From contig DGEZ01000006.1 of the NCBI GenBank assembly GCA_002391425.1, positions 1 through 10,127 on the forward strand: 10,127 nt of DNA, given 5' to 3'. The DNA is from Micrococcales bacterium UBA3913 (GTDB lineage: Bacteria; Actinomycetota; Actinomycetes; Actinomycetales; Microbacteriaceae). The translations under genes and the position numbers were made by a program. Position 1 is the first letter of the stretch. The number at the start of each line of letters is the position of its first letter. Positions 1 through 6,315 of the stretch are shown in pieces. Below the pieces are notes generated by a model, which was given only the letters and a program-made list of their open reading frames with translations, ran no database searches and had not been told where the DNA came from.

Positions 1-23
1 ACTAGCACGCTCCTCGCCCGTTA

Positions 24-38
24 GAATCCCACGGATTC
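24..38 (-). terminator. Possible weak terminator hairpin after the small membrane protein gene
   Basis: A perfect inverted repeat, GAATCC-CAC-GGATTC, lies 8 bases beyond the stop codon of the minus-strand gene. The stem is only 6 bp with a 3-base loop, and the following minus-strand bases (TAACGGG) are not a T-run. It may slow or stop transcription, but it may also be chance. Confidence 0.25.
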
Positions 39-46
39 ACATGACG

Positions 47-487
47 TCACGCGGTGGCAAAAGCCTGGTGGTCCACCAGCCACTTCGTCATCGCTGGGTA
101 CACCCAGAACGAGTAGATACCGAACGTGATCAGGCACAGGAACCACCACAGCAGCCACCGACCAAATAGTCCCCAGGCAGTTCCGGTGAACACGAGCCGA
201 TACCCGTTGAGGAACGTGTGCTTGGCACGCCACCGGTAGATCATCACCACCGCCCAGGGGTAACAGATGCCGAACGTGACCACGGTGACGAGGATGCCCA
301 GCAGAAGCGTTCCCAAGAAAGTCCCTGCTCCCCCGTCGAACCGAAACAAGGGAGGCTGAACCGGTACAGTGGTGACCTGCGCCTGCACCGGCGGATACGT
401 GCTCTGCCCGTACCCCGCCTGCTGCTGGGGGGAGTACTCGGGATTCTGCTGCTGGTATCCGCCCACGGGTTGCCCTGGATAGCTCAT
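47..487 (-). CDS. Small two-helix membrane protein, DUF898/YjgN-like
   Basis: The product has 146 residues. Residues 1-48 are a hydrophilic, low-complexity tail rich in Gln, Pro and Tyr with no signal peptide. Two hydrophobic segments follow, at about 56-85 and 108-132. Each is built on the same pattern: TFGI-C-x-x-W at 71-78, then an aromatic/basic stretch ending in H90, and TFGI-Y-x-x-W at 121-128, ending in H140. The Arg/Lys-rich loop WRAKH (86-90) suggests a cytoplasmic face. This repeated TFGI/W pattern resembles DUF898 (YjgN-type) membrane proteins, whose function is unknown; that assignment is from memory of the family pattern. The ATG start is supported by AGAGGGGAA at 492-500. The gene lies 91 bases beyond the ABC ATPase stop on the same strand and probably has its own promoter. 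No role in transport is shown. Confidence 0.8.
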   Translation of the reverse strand: MSYPGQPVGGYQQQNPEYSPQQQAGYGQSTYPPVQAQVTTVPVQPPLFRFDGGAGTFLGTLLLGILVTVVTFGICYPWAVVMIYRWRAKHTFLNGYRLVFTGTAWGLFGRWLLWWFLCLITFGIYSFWVYPAMTKWLVDHQAFATA

Positions 488-519
488 GTGATTCCCCTCT
501 CACTGCGTATTTTTCAGCG

Positions 520-525
520 AGTATA
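520..525 (-). promoter_or_regulatory. Candidate -10 box for the small membrane protein gene
   Basis: TATACT reads on the minus strand, a 5/6 match to TATAAT, about 32 bases before the ATG at 487. That would give a leader of roughly 25 bases. No good -35 box is visible at 16-18 bases spacing, where the sequence reads about CACACG. The gene may be transcribed separately from the importer operon, as readthrough, or both. Confidence 0.4.
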
Positions 526-578
526 TGCGGGGCCTATTTCACGCGTGTGCGTAATCACTCCGGTAGGCGCAAATCCGA

Positions 579-1682
579 TCAAACCTGGACAGCAACGGGG
601 ACGGGACGCACCCTCACCCACACCCGGTCTCCATACTCGACAGCTTCAGACACCGCATGCTGGATGCGCAGCTGCACGCCATCCTCGGTGCGCACACGGG
701 TGCGCCGCATCGACCCCAGGAACACCGACTCCTGAACGGTAGCCGCGACAGCCGCGGGATCGTTCTCGCCCACGAAAGCCACATTCTCCGGCCGAATATA
801 TACGGACGCGTCGCCCTCCGGAGCCGCGGATACCAGCGGGATGCGCTGTCCCCAGACGGTGACCTCCCCGGCGGCGATCACACCCGGAACCACGCTGCTG
901 ACCCCGACGAAGTCGGCAACCACCCCCGAGGCGGGGCGCAAGTACAACTCCTCCGGAGTGTCCACCTGCTCGATGTGACCGGCATTCATCACCGCGACCC
1001 GGTCCGAGATGGCCAGCGCCTCCTCCTGGTCGTGCGTGACGAAGATGGTGGTAATCCCCAGGCGTAGCTGGATGCGGCGTATCTCCTCCCGCAGCTGAGT
1101 GCGCACTTTCGCATCCAGCGCAGACAACGGCTCATCCAGCAGCAACACGCGCGGCTCCGTCACGAGGGCACGCGCCAGAGCCACCCGCTGCTGCTGCCCT
1201 CCGGAAAGCTGAGTGGGGAAGCGTTCCCCGAACTCAGGCAGTCCGACAAGATCAAGAGCGGCCTCAGCGCGTCGACGGGCCTGCTCTTTGGACACGTTCC
1301 TCATGGCGAGCCCGAACATCGTGTTCTGGAGCGCGTTCATGTGTGGGAACAGTGAGTAGGCCTGAAACACCATCCCCAGGTCCCTCTTGTTCGTCGGGAC
1401 CGCGGAGACATCTTGGCCTCCGATGCAGATCGCTCCGCCGCTGAGCTGTTCGAGCCCCGCGAGCAATCGCAGTGCCGTGGTCTTGCCACATCCGGACGGC
1501 CCGAGCAGGGACAGGAACTCTCCGGGATGCACAGTCAGGTCCAGTTCGTGGAGCACCCGCTGGGCCCCGAAATCCTTGACGACCCCGTCGAAGCGCACCT
1601 CCACGCCCTGCGTGGCGGCAGCAACCAGGGGGTTGCTCGCCGTGGTGTGCACATCCTGCTCCATCACCTTGCGTGCGAACAT
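579..1682 (-). CDS. ABC importer ATP-binding protein, PotA/FbpC class
   Basis: This 367-residue cytoplasmic ATPase powers the importer encoded just upstream. All ABC motifs are intact: Walker A GPSGCGKTT (61-69), Q-loop Q107, signature LSGGQQQ (159-165), Walker B VLLLDEP (179-185), D-loop SALD (187-190) and H-loop H217. The C-terminal part, about 260-365, is a TOBE-like domain with the YIRPENV element at 295-301, as in PotA, FbpC, UgpC and MalK relatives. The length is normal for that class. The start at 1682 is favoured because a perfect AAGGAGGT lies 5 bases upstream; a second ATG at codon 7 is a weaker alternative. It is the last gene of the operon, 3 bases after the second permease. One ATPase gene with two permeases implies a homodimeric ATPase. 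The class spans polyamine, iron, sugar and other importers, so the substrate is open. Confidence 0.93.
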   Translation of the reverse strand: MFARKVMEQDVHTTASNPLVAAATQGVEVRFDGVVKDFGAQRVLHELDLTVHPGEFLSLLGPSGCGKTTALRLLAGLEQLSGGAICIGGQDVSAVPTNKRDLGMVFQAYSLFPHMNALQNTMFGLAMRNVSKEQARRRAEAALDLVGLPEFGERFPTQLSGGQQQRVALARALVTEPRVLLLDEPLSALDAKVRTQLREEIRRIQLRLGITTIFVTHDQEEALAISDRVAVMNAGHIEQVDTPEELYLRPASGVVADFVGVSSVVPGVIAAGEVTVWGQRIPLVSAAPEGDASVYIRPENVAFVGENDPAAVAATVQESVFLGSMRRTRVRTEDGVQLRIQHAVSEAVEYGDRVWVRVRPVPVAVQV

Positions 1683-1685
1683 CCA

Positions 1686-2507
1686 CTACCTCCTTGACGA
1701 ACGCCGGGACTCCCCGACGGTTGCGAATCGACCGATCACCAGCAGCAGCACGAATGAGAACATGAGTGCCAGCAACGCAACGATGATCGAGATGTATGGG
1801 TCCTGCTTGTTGATCACCACTAGTGCGGTCTGCAGGTTCTGTCTGCCCAGCAGGGAGGCAATCGTGAACTCCCCGAGCACCACAGCGACGGTGATCAGGG
1901 ATGCGGCCAGAATGCCCTGCCTGAGATTCGGTACCAGCACTCGAAGAACCACCTTCAGCCAGCTCGCGCCCAGGGTGCGCGCCGCCTCGGACAGGGTCCT
2001 CACGTCGATGGCGTCCAGATTCGACTGGATGGCGCGGTAGGTAAACGGCAGCACCGTGATCCCGTAGGCGAACGCGAGAGACCACACGCCAGTGCCCAGG
2101 CTTCTCCCGATCACCTGGTACACGGGAGCGAGGCCCACGACGAGCACGATCGCCGGGATCGAGATGGGCAGCAGACACACGAACTCGAGGGCGCGCCGCC
2201 ACCGAGGCAGCCGAAGCGCGACGAAGATCGTGGTCGGAACGAGGAGGGCCAGCATGATGACGACCGTTACGACGGCCAGCACGAGGGAGTTCTGCAGGCC
2301 CAGCCACACCACCTGGAATTTCGCAGCATTCGCCGGGGTGAACAGATCAATCCAGTGATCCAGCGAATGCCCCCCGTCGGTATCGCGGAGCGTGAACTCC
2401 AGCATGGCGATCAGGGGAAGCGCGAATACCGCCCCCACCACGGCGGCAATGATGGCCGCCGTTCCCGTGCGCGGTGCGATGCGCGGCCGAGATCTCAACG
2501 CTGCCAT
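1686..2507 (-). CDS. ABC importer inner-membrane permease, second subunit
   Basis: The product has 273 residues and is a binding-protein-dependent transport inner-membrane component (BPD_transp_1 type). Hydrophobic segments lie near 16-37, 68-98, 108-132, 141-160, 197-220 and 238-262. The EAA loop that docks on the ATPase reads SEAARTLGASWLKVVLRVLVP-like at 173-193, with the conserved E-A-A and G180. The reading frame stays open far upstream, but that extension is Arg-rich, non-membrane sequence lying antisense-free within the first permease in another frame. The ATG at 2507 is preceded by AGAGGAGGG and gives a typical N-terminus with a basic segment before the first helix. It overlaps the end of the first permease by 13 bases. 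It pairs with that subunit to form the membrane channel. Confidence 0.92.
   Translation of the reverse strand: MAALRSRPRIAPRTGTAAIIAAVVGAVFALPLIAMLEFTLRDTDGGHSLDHWIDLFTPANAAKFQVVWLGLQNSLVLAVVTVVIMLALLVPTTIFVALRLPRWRRALEFVCLLPISIPAIVLVVGLAPVYQVIGRSLGTGVWSLAFAYGITVLPFTYRAIQSNLDAIDVRTLSEAARTLGASWLKVVLRVLVPNLRQGILAASLITVAVVLGEFTIASLLGRQNLQTALVVINKQDPYISIIVALLALMFSFVLLLVIGRFATVGESRRSSRR
1688..1695 (-). promoter_or_regulatory. Ribosome binding site of the ABC ATPase gene
   Basis: A full-length AAGGAGGT precedes the ATG at 1682 by 5 bases and overlaps the TAG stop of the upstream permease (1686-1688). It decides the start and points to translational coupling of permease and ATPase. Confidence 0.8.
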
Positions 2508-3427
2508 CGGGCTGCCCTCCTCTGAATCCACGCATACAGGCTCATCACGACGGCAACGATCACGATCATCCCGAACGCGAGGACTCCGGCGAGGTTCTCC
2601 CGCCCCAAGAGGGTCTCGCTCGTCAGCGCGGTACGGATCTGCAACGGCACAATTTGTGACCCCTGACTGGCCAGCGCGGCCGCGGTCGCGTACGACGAGA
2701 AGGAGTTCGCAAACAGAAGCAGGAAACTGGCCAGCAACGACGGCATGAGCACGGGCAGCCCCACCCGCCTCCAAAAGACGGCCCGGCTTCCGCCCAGGGT
2801 GAGCACAGCCTCCAACCACTGAGGTTTGAGGGCCTGGAGCGCGGGCATGAAGGTGATGACCATGAGCGGTACCTGAAAGTAGATATAGGCGGGGATGAGT
2901 CCGGGGAGCTTATAGATCCACGCACCTTCCGCAAAGATGTCGAAACCGAACGTGTTCTTCAGCCACAGGGTCACCATCCCCTGCAGCCCAATGGTGGCGA
3001 TCATCGCGAAGGCGAGCACGACTCCGCCCAGTTGTGCCAGCACGCTGCTGATCGAGTCGACCACACTGCGCAACACGCCCGTCTCCGAGAAAGCGAGGAG
3101 TGCGTAGCACACGAGGGAGCCGACCACCACGCCCACGATCGCCGTGAGGGCGGAGAGCCACACCGAGTTCCAGAACGTCATCAGGATGGTCGGGTCGCCC
3201 AGTGCCGCGAAGTTGCTCAGGGTGAAGGCCCCGTTGGCGTCCTGCAGGCCGCTGGTGAGGGCGAGCACTGTCGGTATCGCGAGGAAAATCGCGATGTAGA
3301 GGCCAAAAGGTACCACCCCGAGGTGGCTGATCAGCGCCGACAGCGCGCGACGGCCCCACCGTGGGGAGGCGTTCCCCACGGTGGAACCATCTGTGCGCCT
3401 CGACGCATCGAATGCGGGTGCAGTCAT
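2495..3427 (-). CDS. ABC importer inner-membrane permease, first subunit
   Basis: The product has 310 residues. It has a basic cytoplasmic tail (1-33) and hydrophobic segments near 35-60, 84-114, 128-155, 176-200, 226-250 and 280-300. The EAA docking loop is at about 206-225 (E206, G212, G213, ending in LP at 224-225). This marks it as a BPD_transp_1-type permease of the PotB/FbpB class. It starts 22 bases after the binding-protein stop. The best ribosome binding site, CAGGAG, is about 13 bases from the ATG, which is longer than usual; no alternative start with better spacing is visible. Its 3' end overlaps the second permease by 13 bases. Together the two permeases form the heterodimeric pore. 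The family is clear but the substrate is not. Confidence 0.92.
   Translation of the reverse strand: MTAPAFDASRRTDGSTVGNASPRWGRRALSALISHLGVVPFGLYIAIFLAIPTVLALTSGLQDANGAFTLSNFAALGDPTILMTFWNSVWLSALTAIVGVVVGSLVCYALLAFSETGVLRSVVDSISSVLAQLGGVVLAFAMIATIGLQGMVTLWLKNTFGFDIFAEGAWIYKLPGLIPAYIYFQVPLMVITFMPALQALKPQWLEAVLTLGGSRAVFWRRVGLPVLMPSLLASFLLLFANSFSSYATAAALASQGSQIVPLQIRTALTSETLLGRENLAGVLAFGMIVIVAVVMSLYAWIQRRAARWQR
2515..2523 (-). promoter_or_regulatory. Ribosome binding site of the second permease gene
   Basis: AGAGGAGGG lies 7-8 bases before the ATG at 2507, inside the last codons of the first permease. It selects 2507 over the longer open frame reaching toward 2819. Confidence 0.7.
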
Positions 3428-3449
3428 GCGTTCGTGTCAGCTCCTGCGA

Positions 3450-4571
3450 TCAGCTGACAGCCGATGCCCAGGTCTCACCGAGCAGAGTCGCGGCAGCATC
3501 GGACTGATCCTGGGTGGGCGTCACGATCGTGTCGGGGACCTCCGGCAAAGCAGCCCAGGCTTCGGCGTTGATCGTGCCGGCTTCCTCCATCGCCTCGGCG
3601 CGCACCGGGCGAGCGCCTCCCTCCAGCCACAGGTTCTGGACCTCGTCACTGTACAGGAACTCCTGCCACAGTCGTGCGGCGGCGGGATGCGGCGCGTCCG
3701 CATTGATCGCCTGGTTGTAGTAGCTCGCGTAGGCCACATTCTGCAGCAGCACGGTCTCCCAGTTTGCGTTGTCCGCCGTGTGCGATGCATTCAGGTAATC
3801 CCAGTCGAACACCACGGGGGTCTCACCGGAGGCGACCGTCGCCGTGGTCACATCAACCTGGAGGAGGTTGCCCGCGTCATTGAGCTCGGAGAAGAACTCG
3901 ATGCCCGGGGTGAAGTCATCCAGGGTTCCGCCGTTCTGGACGGTGGCCAGCCCGACGGCTGCGAATGCGGCACCTGCCTGGGTGGGGTCACCGTTGATGG
4001 CGACCGCACCGCGGTAGTCCTCGCTGAGCAGGTCCTCCAGACTGGTCGGCTCCGGGTACTTCGAGGAGTCGTAGCCGATCGACATGTAACCTCCGTAGTC
4101 GCCGACATACAAACCGCTCTCTTCCTTCAGGGCATCGGGGATGTCGTCCCAGGTCTGCACTTTGTAGGCGGCGAACATATCGGTGTTCTGCAGGGCAACG
4201 GAGAGCCCCAGGTCAAAGACGTCGGGCGCGGTGTCCAGGCCCTTGTTCGTCTCCGCGGCCTGAATCTCCTCGGCGCTCGAAACGTCTGGGGACAACTCGG
4301 TGACGGTGATCTCCGGGTACTTCTCCTTGAACAAGTCGATGATCTCGCCATAGTTGGCCCAGTCGCGAGGCAGCGCAATCACATTGAGAGCACCCTCAGC
4401 AATAGCAGCCTCTTCGAGGGCCTCCATGCTTCCGAAGTCCGCCAAGCTGGTGGCTGTAGCAGAAACGTTCGATGTGTCAGACGAGTCTGTCGATCCTGAG
4501 GTGCATCCGGCAGCCAGCGCGCCCACGGTGACCAGGACGGTCGCAACCATGAGTCCACGGTTCTTTTTCAC
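3450..4571 (-). CDS. ABC importer substrate-binding lipoprotein
   Basis: The product has 373 residues and starts with GTG, with AAGGA 8 bases upstream (4580-4584). Residues 1-22 form a lipoprotein signal: KKNR, a hydrophobic core, then the lipobox L19-A-A-G-C23. Cys23 would be lipid-anchored on the outer face of the membrane, followed by a Ser/Thr-rich linker (24-42). The mature part has the pattern of extracellular solute-binding proteins linked to PotA/FbpC-type importers: an initial strand with LNVIALP and DWANYGE at about 62-76, an acidic segment with APDVFD near 113-118, and a GDYGGYMSIGYDS stretch in the hinge/ligand region. Actinobacterial proteins of this pattern are variously called polyamine-, iron- or thiamine-type binding proteins, so I leave the ligand open. 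As first gene of the operon it captures the substrate for the two permeases. Confidence 0.9.
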   Translation of the reverse strand: MKKNRGLMVATVLVTVGALAAGCTSGSTDSSDTSNVSATATSLADFGSMEALEEAAIAEGALNVIALPRDWANYGEIIDLFKEKYPEITVTELSPDVSSAEEIQAAETNKGLDTAPDVFDLGLSVALQNTDMFAAYKVQTWDDIPDALKEESGLYVGDYGGYMSIGYDSSKYPEPTSLEDLLSEDYRGAVAINGDPTQAGAAFAAVGLATVQNGGTLDDFTPGIEFFSELNDAGNLLQVDVTTATVASGETPVVFDWDYLNASHTADNANWETVLLQNVAYASYYNQAINADAPHPAAARLWQEFLYSDEVQNLWLEGGARPVRAEAMEEAGTINAEAWAALPEVPDTIVTPTQDQSDAAATLLGETWASAVS

Positions 4572-4602
4572 TGCGTGAGTCCTTATCTCTTGGTGTGAGT
4601 GG

Positions 4603-4616
4603 GGGGGCGAGCCCCC
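4603..4616 (-). other. GC stem-loop in the importer leader
   Basis: GGGGG-CGAG-CCCCC forms a 5-bp all-GC stem with a 4-base loop. It lies about 32 bases before the GTG start of the binding-protein gene, in the presumed 5' untranslated leader. It is not followed by a T-run on the minus strand. It may influence mRNA stability or translation, or may be accidental. Confidence 0.35.
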
Positions 4617-4717
4617 ATTGCGGCTGTCACCCTAGGGAGACTGGGTTAATTCCCTCTTGTCCCGATGTGAACCGCAGGCAAACCCGTCAGATTGTGCCCT
4701 GGCATCCCCGTCTCTGA

Positions 4718-4747
4718 ATGACCGGCCACACGATCCTCTGCGAGAAT
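4718..4747 (+). promoter_or_regulatory. Candidate promoter of the dipeptidase gene
   Basis: A -35-like ATGACC (4718-4723, 4/6) is followed after 18 bases by GAGAAT (4742-4747, 4/6), which is preceded by TGC and so has an extended -10 form. Transcription would begin near 4754, leaving about 28 bases before the ATG at 4782. This would exclude the earlier in-frame ATG at 4746, which falls inside the -10 box. Confidence 0.35.
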
Positions 4748-4781
4748 GGAGGCACCTCACGACGAAGGATATTCAGCACCC

Positions 4782-6158
4782 ATGACCCACTCGCACACAC
4801 CCACCACCGTCGCCGCAGCCGTCGACTCCCTCATGCCGCGCGCATGCGAAGAGCTGCGCACACTGGTCCACTTTCGCTCGGTCGCCGACGCCCGAGTCGC
4901 AGACCCGGCCGAGTGTGAGAACGCCGCCCAGTGGGTGGCCGATGCGTTCACGGCCGAGGGCGTTCCCTGTCGCCTGGCGCCCACCCCGGATGGCTCCTCG
5001 TTGGTGCTCGGGCATCACCCTGCCCCTGCTGGACGCCCAACCGTCCTGCTCTACGCCCATTACGATGTTCAGCCCCCGCTGGATGAGAGCCAGTGGCGTA
5101 CACCCCCCTTTGAATTGACCGAGGGCGCAGATGGCCGACTATTCGGTCGGGGGGCGGCCGACTCCAAAGGCAATATCATCGCCCATTTGACCGCCTTGCG
5201 CGTCCTGCGACAGCTGGGCGACGGCAGCCTCCCGGTGGGTATCCGCGTCCTCATCGAGGGATCCGAGGAGCAGGGTGGGGCAGGGCTGGATGCGTGGCTG
5301 CGGGAGCATCCCGACGACCTCGACAGTGACGTTTTTCTCATCCAGGATGCGGGCAATGCCGCCCTCGGCCTGCCCACGCTGACCACCTCACTGCGGGGCG
5401 CCTCCGACCTTGTCGTCACCGTCGAGGCTCTGACCAGTCAGGTGCACTCCGGACAGTTCGGCGGTGCCGCTCCGGATGCTCTTGCCGCGCTCATTGCGAT
5501 ATTGGCGAGCCTGCGCGACGCCAACGGGGACACCGTCATTGACGGTGTGACCGAGGACGTTCTGCACGGAACGTGGCCGGGTGTGAGCTACGACGTCGAG
5601 CAGTTCCGCACGGATGCCGGAATTCTTGACGGGGTGGATGTCCTCGGAAGCGGCGCCGTGGCCGATCAGCTGTGGGCGCGGCCCGCCGTCACGGTGCTGG
5701 GCATCGACGCCCCACCGGTGGTCGGCTCCAGCGCGGCTATCCAGCCGAAGGCGGCGGCGCGCCTGAACCTGCGCATCCCCACCGGGGCGGATCCGAACGC
5801 GTTGCAGGAGGCACTCATCGCGCACCTGCGTGCGCACGCTCCATGGGGCGTGCACGTACAGATCGACGCCAGCGAGCCGGGATGGCCGTTCCGCGCACGC
5901 ACGGACGGGTCTGCGTTCGGACTGCTCAGCACCGCCCTGGCGGAGGCCTTCGGACGCCCTACCGTGACCAGCGGCATCGGCGGGTCCATCCCCTTGTGCA
6001 CCACGCTTGAGGCACAGTACCCAGCCGCGGAGATCCTGCTGCTCGGGGTCGAGGAACCCCAGTGCCTCATCCACGCGCCCAACGAGTCGGTGGCGCCCAG
6101 TGAGATTGCGGGTATCGCCACCGCAGAGACCCTGTTCCTGTCGCGACTCGGCCACTGA
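4782..6158 (+). CDS. M20-family metallodipeptidase
   Basis: The product has 458 residues and is a cytoplasmic zinc peptidase of the M20 family (M20/M25/M40 dipeptidase group, CNDP-like), expected to hydrolyse dipeptides or related N-acyl amino acids. The metal and catalytic residues are all in place: H93 and D95 in YAHYDVQP, D127 in GAADSKG, the pair E162/E163 in EGSEEQGG (general base and ligand), D189 in LIQDAG, and H431 in IHAPNES. The lid/dimerisation domain begins near 210 and contains the VHSGQFGG element with H222; the GGSIP loop is at 400-404. No signal peptide is visible. An in-frame ATG 36 bases earlier (4746) exists, but it lacks a ribosome binding site and overlaps a likely -10 box. 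The chosen ATG has AAGGA, though about 12 bases away. It stands alone, divergent from the importer. The exact substrate is unknown. Confidence 0.9.
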   Translation: MTHSHTPTTVAAAVDSLMPRACEELRTLVHFRSVADARVADPAECENAAQWVADAFTAEGVPCRLAPTPDGSSLVLGHHPAPAGRPTVLLYAHYDVQPPLDESQWRTPPFELTEGADGRLFGRGAADSKGNIIAHLTALRVLRQLGDGSLPVGIRVLIEGSEEQGGAGLDAWLREHPDDLDSDVFLIQDAGNAALGLPTLTTSLRGASDLVVTVEALTSQVHSGQFGGAAPDALAALIAILASLRDANGDTVIDGVTEDVLHGTWPGVSYDVEQFRTDAGILDGVDVLGSGAVADQLWARPAVTVLGIDAPPVVGSSAAIQPKAAARLNLRIPTGADPNALQEALIAHLRAHAPWGVHVQIDASEPGWPFRARTDGSAFGLLSTALAEAFGRPTVTSGIGGSIPLCTTLEAQYPAAEILLLGVEEPQCLIHAPNESVAPSEIAGIATAETLFLSRLGH

Positions 6159-6163
6159 GGCCG
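6149..6163 (+). terminator. Possible short hairpin at the dipeptidase stop codon
   Basis: CGGCC-ACTGA-GGCCG is a perfect inverted repeat whose loop contains the TGA stop. Its right arm could instead pair with CGGCC at 6182-6186. There is no T-run. It is a weak terminator candidate at best. Confidence 0.2.
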
Positions 6164-6204
6164 TCCCGCCGGGCAACGTTTCGGCCACGATCCTCGGACC
6201 CCCG

Positions 6205-6233
6205 TCGATAACTTCCGCACGGGAAGCTATACT
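6205..6233 (+). promoter_or_regulatory. Promoter of the ppsR-ppsA unit
   Basis: The -35 TCGATA (6205-6210, 4/6 to TTGACA) and -10 TATACT (6228-6233, 5/6 to TATAAT) are separated by an ideal 17 bases. Transcription would begin near 6240. The spacer contains an inverted repeat CTTCC-N5-GGAAG (6212-6226), which could bind a regulator. Confidence 0.6.
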
Positions 6234-6235
6234 GG

Positions 6236-6267
6236 CCCACACCTCGACACCGCAGTCGGGGTGTGGG
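6236..6267 (+). ncRNA. First stem-loop of the ppsR leader
   Basis: CCCACACC (6236-6243) pairs perfectly with GGTGTGGG (6260-6267). The pairing continues through a T-G wobble (6244/6259) and CGAC/GTCG (6245-6248/6255-6258), giving 13 continuous pairs and a 6-base loop ACCGCA. It coincides with the predicted transcription start, so it may be the 5' end of the mRNA, a DNA operator, or a terminator for upstream transcription. No T-run follows. Confidence 0.55.
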
Positions 6268-6270
6268 GTT

Positions 6271-6297
6271 GACCGTGTGCACCGACGCACACGAGTC
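6271..6297 (+). ncRNA. Second stem-loop of the ppsR leader, next to the ribosome binding site
   Basis: CGTGTGC (6274-6280) pairs with GCACACG (6287-6293) around the loop ACCGAC. After a single bulged A (6294), GAC/GTC (6271-6273/6295-6297) adds three more pairs. The structure ends 7 bases before the GAGGAG ribosome binding site. Its loop begins with ACCG, like the first hairpin. It is a candidate control element for translation of ppsR. Confidence 0.5.
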
Positions 6298-6304
6298 GGC
6301 ATCC

Positions 6305-6310
6305 GAGGAG
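6305..6310 (+). promoter_or_regulatory. Ribosome binding site of ppsR
   Basis: GAGGAG lies 5 bases before GTG at 6316. This fixes the start, because the reading frame stays open back into the dipeptidase gene. Confidence 0.75.
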
Positions 6311-6315
6311 CCATC

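Larger units (their letters stand above)
4572..4781. promoter_or_regulatory. Divergent intergenic region between importer operon and dipeptidase
   Basis: These 210 bases hold the 5' leaders and presumably the promoters of two divergent units. On the minus strand, the best importer-promoter candidate is TTCACA, 17 bases, TAACCC, around 4644-4672, which is weak. Short symmetrical elements include CCCTAGGG at 4630-4637 and AGGGA...TCCCT arms around 4634-4654, which could be operators. I recognise no riboswitch consensus. Confidence 0.5.

Noticed and set aside
42..49. Palindrome TGACGTCA at the end of the small membrane protein gene
   Set aside because: It overlaps the stop codon and lies at a 3' end, where an operator is unlikely; 8-bp palindromes of this kind occur by chance.
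2508..2819. Upstream extension of the second permease by 104 codons
   Set aside because: The extension would sit wholly inside the first permease in another frame and is charged and non-membrane. A good ribosome binding site marks the ATG at 2507.
3381..4499. A plus-strand open frame of about 372 codons opposite the binding-protein gene
   Set aside because: The minus-strand frame encodes a clear lipoprotein with signal and family motifs; the plus-strand frame is a GC-driven shadow.
4601..4607. Run of seven G bases as a possible G-quadruplex
   Set aside because: Only one G-run is present on the strand, so no intramolecular quadruplex can form; a simple hairpin with the following C-run is a better explanation.
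6282..6299. H-type pseudoknot between the second leader loop (CCGAC) and GTCGG at 6295-6299
   Set aside because: The 7-bp stem would have to be spanned by a single linking base, which is sterically implausible; only mutually exclusive pairing is reasonable.
6007..6315. Upstream extension of ppsR by 103 codons into the dipeptidase gene
   Set aside because: The extension is in another frame of the dipeptidase and has no family similarity. It would also cross the predicted promoter and hairpins, and GAGGAG before GTG 6316 fixes the start.
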